From Ambrosia x helenae (Eukaryota > Streptophyta > Magnoliopsida > Asterales > Asteraceae): a stretch of DNA of 64,000 nt. Of the stretch, positions 9,711 to 21,031 are shown piece after piece (the stretch's first letter is position 1; each line of letters begins with the position of its first letter). The notes under the pieces are model-generated. The model did no database searches. It saw nothing but the letters and a program-made list of their open reading frames with translations, and was not told where the DNA came from. The position numbers and the translations under genes are program-made. Location of the stretch: assembly GCA_030844895.1 (NCBI GenBank), contig CM061224.1, positions 73,354,567-73,418,566 of the forward strand, written 5' to 3'.

Positions 9711-12700
9711 ATGGCTGGTAATAGTAACAATCACACAGTTAATCCCATAACCCAAGCTGAACTGGAGACTGGAACTATAACTCGTATCCCTAAGTTGATG
9801 GGTGCTCATGACTATGGAACATGGAAGAACCGCATGAAGGCGTTCTACTATGTGAACGACTTTACCCAATGGACCTTTGTCTAGCTAGGACCACACATTC
9901 CCATGAGAACAACTGCTACAGGGGAGGAGTTCAACCCTGATCCCTCCACCTACACTGATGTTGATAAGCAACTACTTCATAGAGATCATAAGGCTTATGG
10001 TGCCCTCACCATGGCCCTATCAAATGATGTCTACAACATGTTTGAGGAGTACAGCACCGCTCATGATCCGTGGTATGCACTGAACGAGTACTATGAGGGG
10101 AATGAGGAAATGCGCCAAAATAAGCAAGATATGGTGCAAAAGGAATATGATATGTTTGGCAGCATTCGTGGTGAGAGTCTAAGCTCACACATTGACAAAT
10201 TCACGAGTATGCTAACTAAGATGAAGAAAGCGGGAATTCCAGTCAACAACTGAAACTCGATCAAGAAATTGCTTGACTCTCTGCCCAAGGAATGGATTCT
10301 ACAATGCATGTTGATTAGAAAAGAGTATTTAGATGCTCAATCTACTTTGGCTGATCTCATCAATACTCTGAAGTCACTCGAAATGGATATCACCAAAAGA
10401 GAAATGAATCAGACTGTTCCGAAAGTCGCTCCTAGCACTGCTATGAAGAATCTAGCATTAATGACTCCAGTTGGTGACATGGGTTCAAGCTCATCACATG
10501 TATATGTGGATGCAATGGGTGGTGGTGGTTCAAGCTCGGGAAAGACAGTCTCATGCTCTGAGAGGGATGCAAAGACATTCAACCCACAGCTCACAAAGCT
10601 CGCTAACGAACATGTTGAACTCTTCAACACATTCATGACTAGCTTCGAGGCTTTGAAGACTGGTGATCTTAAGAGTGAGATGATGACTCCTGAAGACATG
10701 TACCAAGTTGATCCGGATGATATGGAAGAAATGGATCTGAAATGGCAGATGGCTATGATCACTCTGAGGGTGAAAAGATTTTAAGGCAGAACTGGTAGAA
10801 GGGTCGGAATGGGTAAAGCAGGTTTTGACAAGTCAAAGATTAGATGCTACAACTGCAAGACTCTTGGGCACTTCAAATATGAGTGTCCCACTCTGAATCA
10901 AGCAGAGATCAAACCGGCCAAAAGAATGGTGGCGATTACTGATGGAAATGAAGCAAATGAAAAGAATCAACAGAAAGCATTGGTGGTTGAAGACTTTGAT
11001 TGGGGAGAGGAGGCAGTTGTGGTTGAAGCTGATGTGAACAAAGCATTGATGGCCAAAATTTGTACCAAATCCACACATGGTGTGAATTCACTGGAAGGGT
11101 CGTCGGCTGAAATGCCAAAGGGTGGAATGCTAGAAAATGCTAGTCTGAAGGGAGTGTTGATTACCGAAAAGGGAAAAGAAGCCGCTTCTGAGGAAGCAAT
11201 GATAGCCGAGAAGACACCCACTAGCAAAGCATATGAGAAGCCGCAGAATGTGCCCAAGAAAGCTGAGGAAAGAGATCTGGTAAGTATTCCTCTTCAAATA
11301 AAATCAAAGTTATGCTCACCAAGGTGCGCTACAGCGGTTGCTTACTGTTTGTCACACAATAGGAGAATTTTAAGAAAAATGGACGATATCCGAAAAATCA
11401 ACACTGAAATGAAAGAAAATGAGTTGGCGTATCAGCGAAAGTTAAGTGCAACTCTAGCTGAAATGCAAACTCTAATATAATTTGTTCTCAAAAAGGATTT
11501 TCTAATAAATGATTTAAATTCAAAGTTAGAAAAATCTAGAAATGAAACAAATCATCTCCAGATTATTATGGACAAATGGAATGTAAGCAAAAAGGATCAT
11601 GCTGATATTATAGATTGCTCAAGGCAATCGTTCGTCAAAGATGGAATTGGGTATAAAGATAAAAAGGGGATTGAAAGATCTCTGTTTTTACCTTTGAGCA
11701 GAAGTGAATATATACCCATTCCAAAACCTCATCCAGAAAATGATCTTTTTGAAAAAGAATGCGTCAAATCTGAGTCAAATTCTAATATAAGTAAATGCAA
11801 TGCAGATGTGACCCAAAAGGCTCATGTGGAAGATGATGAGAGTTGTGGTGGACAGACGTTGGGGTTAGGTCACCCTGGTGCCAATTACTCTACAGTGAAT
11901 TGGTTCATCTGGAATAATGAAAAGACTAAAACTATTTTGAATTCGGATGACTGTAATAGTTTAACTAAGCTGGATGACTGTAATAGTTTATCTAGGATGG
12001 ATAACTGTAATAGTTTATCTAGATCGGATGACTGTACTAAATTAACTTCTAGACTAGACTTAAAGGGCGTTGTGGCCCGTGATGATAGGAAGAATCCTAT
12101 CAAACGCTCTAATGTTTGTGTTGACAATGTTATGCCAGCATGTGTTGATCTTAGTGCTGCATTCTCTGATGATAAAAATGCATATAAACCATCTGTGTTT
12201 GTACCAGAACTAAAACAGAACAGGTTTGTGAAATTTCTCACTCAAGAAATTCCAGAGTTTATTCCATCATCTACAGATATTTCATGTTCTGAAGAATCAC
12301 AAAGTGAAACAGGTAACTCAAGTTCTGAAGAATCACAGAGTGATACAGAAAGCAACATCAGCACGCTTGACTGCAACACAAATGAAGAATCAAGTGATAA
12401 CAATGATGAATCATGTTCAAGTGAAAGCTCCTGCTAAAACAAGATCAAGAAAAGAACATCACAACCATCATCATCCAGATCTTCTCCAAAGATCAAGCCT
12501 AAACACTTAAAATGCTTTAGATGTGAAAATAAGGGACATGTGGTCAAAAAATGTCATTTGAAACCTAAACCACAAAATGAAGTCAAAACACAAAATTCTT
12601 TTTCTGATCAGATCAAAAACTTTCAAGAAACAGTAAAAAGTTTCGTTAAAACCACACAAATTTGGAAAAGACAAGAGTCAATTTTAGGTGAAAATCACGA

Positions 12701-12743
12701 TAGATCAAAACTAAAGCAGACCTGGATTCCCAAAGTTAACTAA
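9711..12743 (+). pseudogene. Copia-1 gag
   Basis: One frame from ATG 9711 to TAA 12741-12743 (about 1010 codons) with in-frame stops at 9882, 10251, 10782, 11478 and 12435. The N-terminal capsid part (YGTWKNRMKAFYYVND ... MLTKMKKAGIPVNN) resembles the UBN2/gag-polypeptide family of plant Copia. Two CCHC zinc knuckles follow, CYNCKTLGHFKYEC (about 10848) and CFRCENKGHVVKKC (about 12518), the second after a long acidic Ser-rich region; a Gag this long with two separated knuckles is unusual for Copia and fits Sirevirus-like elements. Several stops sit where related proteins have Trp or Arg, consistent with C-to-T decay at methylated sites. Gag packages the RNA in the particle. Confidence 0.85.
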
Positions 12744-12829
12744 GTAAATGTCTGAGTCATGATTGTACATAGAATTTCTTGTATTTATCTTTGTCTTTCT
12801 TTTATTTTCTTTTGTATTTCAGAATAAAC

Positions 12830-15800
12830 TACAGAAATGGTTGATAGCTCTTATGAGATATCTATGGCATGCTGATAGCGGCGCTTTAAGGCATATGACT
12901 GGGCTGAAAGAATTCCTCAAAAACTATCGGTTCATTGATGGATAGTTTGTTGCATTCGCTGGGAATGAAAAGGGCGGAAAGATTGTTGGAATAGGAGATG
13001 TGGTTTCCGACGACTGACTCTAAAAGATGTCAATTATGTTCCAGAATTGTGCTACAATCTATTGAGCGTATCACAAGTCTGTGACAAAGGAATCTCGGTG
13101 TTATTCAATGACATGGAGTGCATCTTTCTAAAGCCAGAATTTAAACCACCCACGAACATGATTATGCTAAAAGCTCCTAGGCAGAATAATACCTATGTGA
13201 TAAATATGAGAGATGCCAAGTCTGAATGCCAAATGACTTGTTTACTTTCAAACGCATCCAAGGTCTTCCTTCCAAGGAATTCCCCTTTTCTGAAAAATGT
13301 TTAGCATGTGCAAAAGGAAAACAACACAAAAAATCTCACAAATCCAAAACAGTGAACTCAATTGACTCTCCTCTTCAATTGTTGCATATGGATCTTTTCG
13401 GTCCAATTAGTGTTAAAAGCTTGGCTAAAAAATCTTATTGTTTGGTGATCACAGATGATTTTTCTCGTTTCACATGGGTGTATTTCTTAGAGTACAAAAG
13501 TGAAGCTGCTGATATCTTGATGCTATTTGTTCCTCTTATTGAGAACATAATAAAGTTAAAGGTCAGGTCAATCAGAAGCGATCACGGAACAAAATTCAAA
13601 AATCAATGCTTCATGACTTTCTGCAGCAGCAAAGGAATTCATCTTCAGTACAGTGCTATGAGAACTCCTCAACAGAATGGAGTGGCTGAGAGAAAGAATC
13701 GCACACTTATTGAAGCTGCCGGAACGATGCTCATCGACTCCAAGTTGCCGATCATTTTATGGGCAGAAGCTATGAATACCGCCTGTTATGTTCTTAACAG
13801 AGTCTTGATCGTCAAGGCACGCGGGAAAACAGGTTATGAATTACTTTTCAAAAGAAAATCTCTGATCAACTACTTCAGACCCTTTGGATGTTCATGTACT
13901 CTTCTGAACAACTATGATAACATAATGAAGTTCGATGCAGTTGGAGATGAGTGCTTCTTTGTTGGATATTCTTCAAGTCAAAAGGATTATAGAGTATACA
14001 ACAAACGCACCAAGATGGTCCTTGAATCTTTCTATGTAGATTGGCAGGAATCCAACCCCACTAACACAGGAGCCGGTCCTGACTGGTTCTTTGATGTGGA
14101 CGTTGTTTTCAACAATTTCAATATCACTGAAGATCAAACACCTGACAATCAAGCAGTCGATCCTTCTCCTCTCGGAGATACTCTATACTCTTCTGAAGAC
14201 GATGTTGCACCCTTCACCACCTGACTCTCTCCATTAGTAGTTGATCCAATCTTTCCTCTTCAACCCACAAATGGTGATGCAACTGCTGAAACTACACAAC
14301 CTCCTGAAAGTACTCCAATTTCAGAAGAAACATCTTCAGCACAACAGTTTGTAAATGATCCATGCAGCTCCTCAACACCTGGAGATCACTTGTCAAATCT
14401 GCCTCCCCAAGTTCAAGAAGAGCAGAACATGGGATTCAAATCATCCAAGAATCATCCTATCGAAAACATCATCGGACCAATCACTGAGGGTGTTCTTACC
14501 AGAAATCAGGAAGATAAACTCAACACCGCTTTCTCAGCATTCTTATCTCAGACAGTACCTTTCAGCATTGAAGATGCAGTCAGAGATGCAAGATGGGTAG
14601 AAGCAATGCAGTAAGAGCTCTTTCAGTTCAGAAAACTCAAGGTTTGGGAGCTAGTGGATCTACCTGAAGGAAAGTATCCTATTGGAACGAGATGGGTTTT
14701 TCTCAACAAAATGGATGAGCGTGGTGTGGTAATCAAGAACAAAGCTCTTCTAGTTGTTCAGGGTTTTCGTCAACAAGAAGGGATTGACTATGAGGAAGTC
14801 TCTGCACTAGTCGCCCGACTTGAAGCCATTCGTATCTTCCTAGCCTACGCGTCATACAAAAACTTCAAGGTTTTTCAGATGGATGTAAAAAGTGCTTTCT
14901 TATATGGAAAAATCAAGGAAGAAGTCTATGTATGTCAGCCACCCGGCTTTGAAGACCCTCACTATCCCAACAGATACTACAAACTGGACAAGGCTCTCTA
15001 TGGTCTTCACCAAGCACCTTGAGCTTGGTATGAGTCCTTGTCCTCATATCTGTTGCAAAACGGATACACCCGAGGGAAAATCGACATGACCCTATTCACC
15101 AAAGAAGTCAACAAACACTCTATTCTGGTTCAAATCTATGTAGATGATATCATCTTTGGTTCCACTGATGAAAACTTGTGTAGGGAATTTGAAAGCATTA
15201 TGAAGTCTCAATTCGAAATGAGCATGATGGGAGAGTTGTCATTTTCTTAGGACTGGAGGTCCAGCAGAAGGAAGACGGAATTCTCATTCATCAAGCCAAA
15301 TATACAAGAGACATCTTGGCAAAGTACAACCTGTCTGACTGCAAGCCATCCAACACTCCTTTTGCTGCTCAAACTACACTTGTACCGGATCTTCAAGGAC
15401 CATCAGTGAATCCACACACGTATCGATCAATGATTGGATCCCTGATGTATCTCACAGCCAGCAGACTTGACATTATGTGGGCAGTTGGATGCTGCGCTCG
15501 CTTTCAGTCAAATCCCAAGCAATCTCATGAAACTTCAGTCAAAAGAATCTTCCGCTACCTCAAAGGAACACCGAAACTTGGTTTATGGTATCCTAAGAGT
15601 GGTAATTTTGATTTAATTGCATACTTTGATAGTGATCATGCAGGTTGCAGGATTGACAGAAAATCTCTCTCTGGTGGTTGTCAATTTCTGGGTAATAGGC
15701 TGGTATCTTGGCAGAGTAAGAAGCAGACAACAATGTCTATCTCCACCGCTCAAGCGGAATACACAGCTGCATCCAGTTGTTGCTGTCAAGTGTTATGGAT

Positions 15801-16080
15801 CCAAAATTAGCTTTTGGACTACGGTTTGAATGTCATGAAAACTCCTATTTTCATTGATAATGATGCTTGTCGTGACATCGTAAAGAATCCAATAGACCAT
15901 TCTAAAACCAAACATATTGAAATTCGGATTCATTCCATTCGCGATGCTCACGACAAAGGATATATACAGGTGTTGCCAATAGATACTGCTGATCAAAAGG
16001 CAGATATCTTTACAAAAGCTTTTGACAAAACCCATTTTCGTCAGTTGGTAACATGGCTAGAGATGATAAATTTTGAATGA
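12830..16080 (+). pseudogene. Copia-1 pol (protease, integrase, reverse transcriptase, RNase H)
   Basis: Order of parts: protease motif LWHADSGALRHMTG (about 12860); GAG-pre-integrase Cys pair CLACAKGKQHKKSHK (about 13300); integrase core with HMDLFGP, RSDHGTKF and NGVAERKNRTL supplying the D,D,E triad; RT with QMDVKSAFLYG and YVDDIIFGS; RNase H with FDSDHAG, QAEYTAA and HSKTKHIEIR, ending at TGA 16078-16080. This order is diagnostic of Copia. It lies in another frame than gag, preceded by a T-rich tract ending TTTGTATTTCAG (about 12800-12822) that could be a 3' splice site. Stops (12943, 14612, 15020 and others) and frameshifts (near 13010, 13290, 15245) inactivate it. In the integrase, DHGTKF departs from the usual DNGTEF, but the catalytic Asp is kept. 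Confidence 0.9.
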
Positions 16081-16565
16081 AATCTCTTTAAAAAAAAAAA
16101 ACTTTACTTGTGCATAATACATAAAAAAATCTTCTGTTCATTTCAAACAAGATTTTTGGGGGAGAAAGTAAAACCGGTTTATCCCTACTGCAAAATTTCA
16201 AGACATGATAGGAACTAATCATATTTTGTCAGCATATGAATAGGACCCAGAGGATCTTGTGGCCTCAAGCAACGATACGTCGGTAGATTCAGCTTCAAAC
16301 AAGTAAACTGCTACTAGGTGATTAACAGTAAATGTCTACACGGAAAGTTGGACTCCCACTGTGTTGTAGGTCTGCACGAGCTGAGTCCGGTCATACATAG
16401 GTTGAGAGATCAAAAGACACAGAAAATTTTGTGCATATATATTCAAAAGACACCTAAGAGTGCAGGCTACCAATGCGGGGCAAGGCAAATAAATCAAATG
16501 AGCAGCAAAAGACACGCAATGTTAGTGACGTGCAAACATACATAGATAGCTCAACCAGCGATCAG

Positions 16566-16680
16566 ATGCTCATCTTCTCTGCTTATGGAAACATAGACCT
16601 AAAGCTCTCATCATCTTATCGACATAATGATCATCTTCTCTGCTTATGGAAACATAGACCTGAAGCTCTCATCATTATAA
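16566..16680. repeat. 61-bp tandem duplication behind Copia-1 pol
   Basis: Two units starting at 16566 and 16627 share CATCTTCTCTGCTTATGGAA and AACATAGACC. It is in the non-coding stretch between pol and the aORF. Confidence 0.8.
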
Positions 16681-16985
16681 CTCAATAAACCTTGAGGATC
16701 GGTAGGCTTATACCTAGCACAAGTGGGGTCCATAAAATTTTCGTCAATATTACCAAAAACATGATAAACATCATCACCAAACGCATGTTGAAAGAGAAAA
16801 GGCATGGATTTAAGTGGACAAGTATACCGACAGTTTTTCTTAGGCTGCAGCTATCCAACGGGAAGTTGAAATGTGATCTGGCAGGTATGGTTAGTATGAT
16901 CTTGAATGCAGAAGGTGAGAAATGGTTAATCCCTAATCTCTAATTCCTAATTTTAAAGGTTTTGGGCCCTGCACACTTATTAAGC

Positions 16986-17033
16986 CCTGCGCACTTAGCT
17001 TAAGTGCGCAGGCCCGTATTACTGTATATATAA
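16986..17033 (+). promoter_or_regulatory. Internal LTR-like promoter in front of the Copia-1 aORF
   Basis: A perfect inverted repeat, arms CCTGCGCACTTA (16986-16997) and TAAGTGCGCAGG (17001-17012) with a 3-base spacer, is followed 13 bases later by TATATATAA (17025-17033). This repeats the LTR promoter arrangement at 8449-8497, arms included, while the flanking bases differ. About 850 bases downstream is the aORF start. It is best read as a second promoter inside the element; activity is inferred. Confidence 0.55.
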
Positions 17034-17206
17034 GTGTGTAAATTTTTTTACAGCCGTTACATTTCAAAACCCTAATTATCATCTTCAGACGATCATTATC
17101 ATCATCCTCATCATTCATCACCACTTAAACCCCACTAATCACCCTCTAATCACCCGTTAATCCACTCTTTCTTCTTCATTTTACAGAGTTTTTGTTCGGT
17201 TTTAAG

Positions 17207-17887
17207 GTAGATTATACCTTGACTAATCTGTTTGTATGATTACAGGGATTAAGTACTCTGTTGGAGGATTTCTGTGGAGGGTTTGGGGATTTTGTTTGAA
17301 TATTGCGCACTTATGTGTTGAAGATTGCGCACTTGTTTCAAGAATCTGCGCACTTGATTCATACACTCAAATCCCTGAAACCCTAAACCATTGCGCACTT
17401 GACCTGCACACTTGTCCTGCGTACTAAAATCTTAAACGGAAGTTTAAGTATCTGTGTACTTGTTAAGTACGCAGAGTGGCTTGGCAAGGCACTAGGGTTA
17501 CCATGTCCAAGTGTTGACTGATCTGCGCACTTGTCTTTTGACTTGCTGCCTTTGTGACTGCGTACTTAACTAAGGCTTTGGACTTACCTGCGCACTTGAT
17601 AACATTAGCCTTGAATTGGACTGCGTACTTAGACTTATAACCTGCATAATTAACCTTGGACAACAATGATTACAGATTTCTAAACCTTATATAACATGTG
17701 AAATTATTATACCTAATTTTACAACCAAACCAATCAAGCATGATAATCCGTCTAACTAAACCACAAGACATGTATTACTCAAATTGGTCTAAGTTCGTCG
17801 TCCGCCTAAGTCTAAGATATCAGACGTTGGTTGTTTGATTATACTCAAGAATTCTAACTTGTTTTTCGTGCATATGACCTGAAACAG
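17207..17887 (+). other. Candidate leader intron holding a second TGCGYACTTA cluster
   Basis: A TTTTAAG/GTAGAT donor at 17207 and a GAAACAG acceptor ending at 17887, directly before the aORF ATG, bound 681 bases. Between about 17300 and 17640 lie roughly a dozen copies of the Copia-1 word. No long ORF is present. Splicing is inferred from the sites and from the parallel arrangement in Copia-2. Confidence 0.42.
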
Positions 17888-20534
17888 ATGGCAATTCCGT
17901 GGGACACTAGAGGCATGCACAACCAGGCCATGAATCTTGATACTGAGGATCCAAAATTCAGAGATGTAGTGGCCTGGATCCGGCATAGCCGAATCGCATA
18001 TGCTGTAGAACATAGTCTGACAGTCTATGCGGATCATATTGAAGATTTCTGGAGATCCGGGAAATATGAAGTCGTCGACGGCGTTAAGAGAATCAATGCA
18101 ACTGTCCAAAACAATCCCTTGATTGTAACCGAAGATACAGTCAGACGTGTGTTAAGACTTGGAGATCAATCTGGACCAGTCAACTTCTTTGTCAAAGCTG
18201 ATATTCTGAGAGAGTTCAAGAAAATTTGATACAAGGGAGAATGCGACAAAAGGAGTGACATCAAGAAAAGCGAGCTGACTCGTGACTGGAGACTGATCTG
18301 TCACGTATTCACCATGGCTTTCTGTCATAGGAAGGGAGGATACAATGCACTCAGTCCGGAGTGGTGCACCGCAATGATTAAAGTCTTCAAAAATGAACCG
18401 TTCAATTTGTCAGGGATGATTTTTGACTACATGGTGAAGAACGCCCAAACTGATTCAAAGTGGGCCATGTATCCTAGATTCGTGCAGATGATGATAAATG
18501 CACAATACGAGAATCTGCCTCATGATGGAGTGTACCATTTTGTCAGACCTGGAAGATTCTTTGCTGAGTGCAGCACAGCTGATTGGGAGCCGATGTATGA
18601 AAATATGTACCCGACTCAACGCTATCCAATTATCAAAGAGCTGTATAACAAGATCCAGAAAAAGAGGCAAGACACGGAAGAAGCCCAACGGGTAACTGCT
18701 CCTGAAACAGCTCCATCTGAACCTGCTCCCTCCTCAGCTCCACTAACTGCTGCAGAAAAAACACGAGAGAAAGCAAGAGGCAAAAGGTTGGCCACCGAAG
18801 AGGCCCCTTCAAAAGTTGTTAAGAAAAAAGAGGGCCTGTATATTGTCAGAAGGTAGAGAATCACTAACTGAGGATCAGCTGGAGATGGCACGGGCCCTAC
18901 AACAAGTAGCTGAACTCAAAAAGGCCGAGAAACGAATAAGAAGGGAGGGCTTATCAGCATCTGAAATTCCACGTGTAGTTACTGAGGAAGAAGCTGAAGC
19001 AGAAGAGTTCTTTGAATCAATCTTTGTTGATCAACATCAGTCTGGGCCGTCGACTGCTAAGGCACCAGCTCCCAAAGCTCCTGCAAAGAAACCAACAGAA
19101 CCGTCATCTTCAGCTCCTGCTGCACAACGTCGCAAACCAGTGCATCAGGAACTGTACGAGACTCTGGTGAACGAGGTCGGTAAAACTGCCGCTAAAGAGA
19201 TTTGCAAGTTGAAGAACTCGGTCCACAACAATCAGGAACTAAAGAGAAAGCTGAAGAAGCTGAAACACAAGAATAGGAATCTTGAGAAGATTGTTAGAGA
19301 TCAGAGATACCTGATAAAGTTTCAAACCAACGTGCAGATGAAGATGTTTGGTATGATTCAAGAGTTGCAAAAACAACAGAACATCGAGCCTAGCACATCA
19401 TCTGATGAATTGTTCGACTTTGGGAAGTTTTTAGAAAAAGAACAAGAAAAAGAAAGAATTGCTGCAGAGAGCGAGGTTGATGAAGTAAGCGAAGATGAGA
19501 TGCCCGAAACATTCATAGAGTTCGGTGAGGAAGAGGCAATCGTGTATGAGACTGCTGATGGTCACAAGGTAAGCCCCGAAAGACCCACATGGCTCCCAAG
19601 AAAGAAGATTACCATTCCTGCCCTTCATCAAAACATCCACCACACTAAAGAAGCTCACCAAGAAAAGATTATTTCGTGGAAGTATGATGAATTGAAGAAG
19701 CTGTTCGTAATCAAGCGTCAAGGGGGAGTAATTCAGTATTTTTAACGTCAACATGACTTACAATCTCTCCCCCGCTGGGACATCAGAGAGCTGAACCGGG
19801 CACACTTCATAAATCCCACCAACAACTCCATTGGAACCGGCATTGCACGCTTGATTGAGAGGGAATGTGAGAGAAACTTCACAGTGTTCAAGCCTCAAAA
19901 GCCAAGACGTCGCATTTCAAAGAAAAGGATTGATCCTACTACTGGAGAATGTAGGATTACGTATGTGATTGATCCCCCAAAGGTTGTTACAAGGGTTCCT
20001 ATACGCCAAGAGCTTCCAGTCATATTGAAAGATTTCAAGAAATGGTTTTATGACAGTCAGACTGGTGAAGCAGTGATAAAGCTAAGGGATAATACTAAGG
20101 TTATGAGGATTCTTGATCCAGTGGATGTCTTTGCTCTTAATCTGCCTGCTCTGAATATGCTATTTGCAAACCAGATAAATGTGGGAGCAGGGCATGTACT
20201 TTTTGAGGAAGCTGTGTTATTCAGGAGAGCAGTCGATCGGGCTTTGAAGTTGAAACAAGAACTATTGGATGCGGTCGATAGAATCAATGCAACTGACATT
20301 GCCAAAGAATATACTGGAAGAGCTGCAAAAGAAAAGGCTGCCAAAGCTACTGCTACCCAAGAAACTCAAGCTAAAGCAGAAACTGCTCCAGAGGCGATTA
20401 TTTAAGAACCCGCAGCAGTCCCCGATCAAGAACCTCCCGTTGTCCCTGAAGAACCTGTTGCTGCTATTGTTGAAGAACCCCCAGTGCAGGAAGAAAGAGA
20501 TGAGGGGGAGACAAGTGACGTGTCAATTGTTTGA
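17888..20534 (+). pseudogene. Copia-1 additional ORF (aORF) behind pol
   Basis: Starts at ATG 17888 (MAIPWDTRGMHNQAMN) and can be followed to TGA 20532-20534, about 880 codons, with stops at 18227, 19743 and 20403 and a 1-base frameshift near 18830. An N-terminal globular part (FRDVVAWIRHSRIAYAV, then NLSGMIFDYMVKN and YPRFVQMMINAQYENL) is followed by a Pro/Ala/Lys-rich linker, a strong coiled coil (LKRKLKKLKHKNRNLEK region near 19240), an acidic stretch, and a C-terminal part with SWKYDELKKLF and KDFKKWFYDSQTGEAVIKL. No signal peptide or membrane helix was seen, although the position is where SIRE-type Copia elements carry env-like ORFs. Copia-2 has a clear homologue at 38442-41718. Function unknown. 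Confidence 0.75.
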
Positions 20535-20562
20535 GACAGAGAAAGATCTGGTAGCTGTGGTC

Positions 20563-20574
20563 TAGGGGGAGTAT
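20563..20574 (+). other. Copia-1 polypurine tract
   Basis: TAGGGGGAGTAT immediately precedes the 3' LTR start at 20575, the position expected for plus-strand priming. Confidence 0.8.
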
Positions 20575-21031
20575 TGTTGGGTTTAGTTGAGACCACAGTT
20601 ACCAGAACGAAGACTTTTGATAGCTTATAATGTAGTTTTGTAAGTCAAGGGGCTGAATATGTAATTAAGCATAGTTATTAGTGAAATCCTAGAGATTTGC
20701 GTACTTATAGACGGGCCCTGCGCACTTAGCTAAGTGCGTAAGCCCATCAGTCCTGTCTATATATAGAATGCATGTTGCAGCTCTAGGGTTAGGGTTTTGA
20801 GTCATCTTTCATAGCACAAGAACAAGGGTGCGTACTTAGTGTTTTCCATGGTTTTGTAGCGATTATTATCAGTAATGGAAGCTTGAATCTCTTTATCTTG
20901 TGTGTCGGTTTTACAAGTTTTATCTAGTTTCTTAGTTTTTCAAGATTCATCACTTAAAACACCTAATCAATAGGTGTTTCTAAGTGATAACAATCTCTTG
21001 CACTAACAAGATCTAGTATTTGGGACTTACA
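20575..21031 (+). repeat. Copia-1 3' LTR
   Basis: 457 bp, near-identical to 8306-8763. In this copy the right arm of the inverted repeat reads TAAGTGCGTAAG, so the palindrome is damaged here and better kept in the 5' LTR. The right TSD ATCAA is at 21032-21036. Confidence 0.92.

Larger units (their letters stand above)
8306..21031 (+). mobile_element. Copia-1: complete LTR retrotransposon with extra ORF behind pol (12.7 kb)
   Basis: LTRs at 8306-8763 and 20575-21031 both start TGTTGGG and end ACTTACA. Direct 5-bp target duplications ATCAA lie at 8301-8305 and 21032-21036. A primer-binding site complementary to initiator-Met tRNA follows the 5' LTR and a polypurine tract precedes the 3' LTR. 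The order gag, protease, integrase, RT, RNase H defines Copia. By eye the LTRs differ by about ten substitutions and one 1-base indel in 457 bases (about 2.2%); at a commonly assumed 1.3e-8 substitutions per site per year this is under one million years. gag, pol and aORF all carry stops or frameshifts, so the copy is non-autonomous now. Length and the extra ORF recall the Sirevirus (SIRE/Maximus) lineage. Confidence 0.92.
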
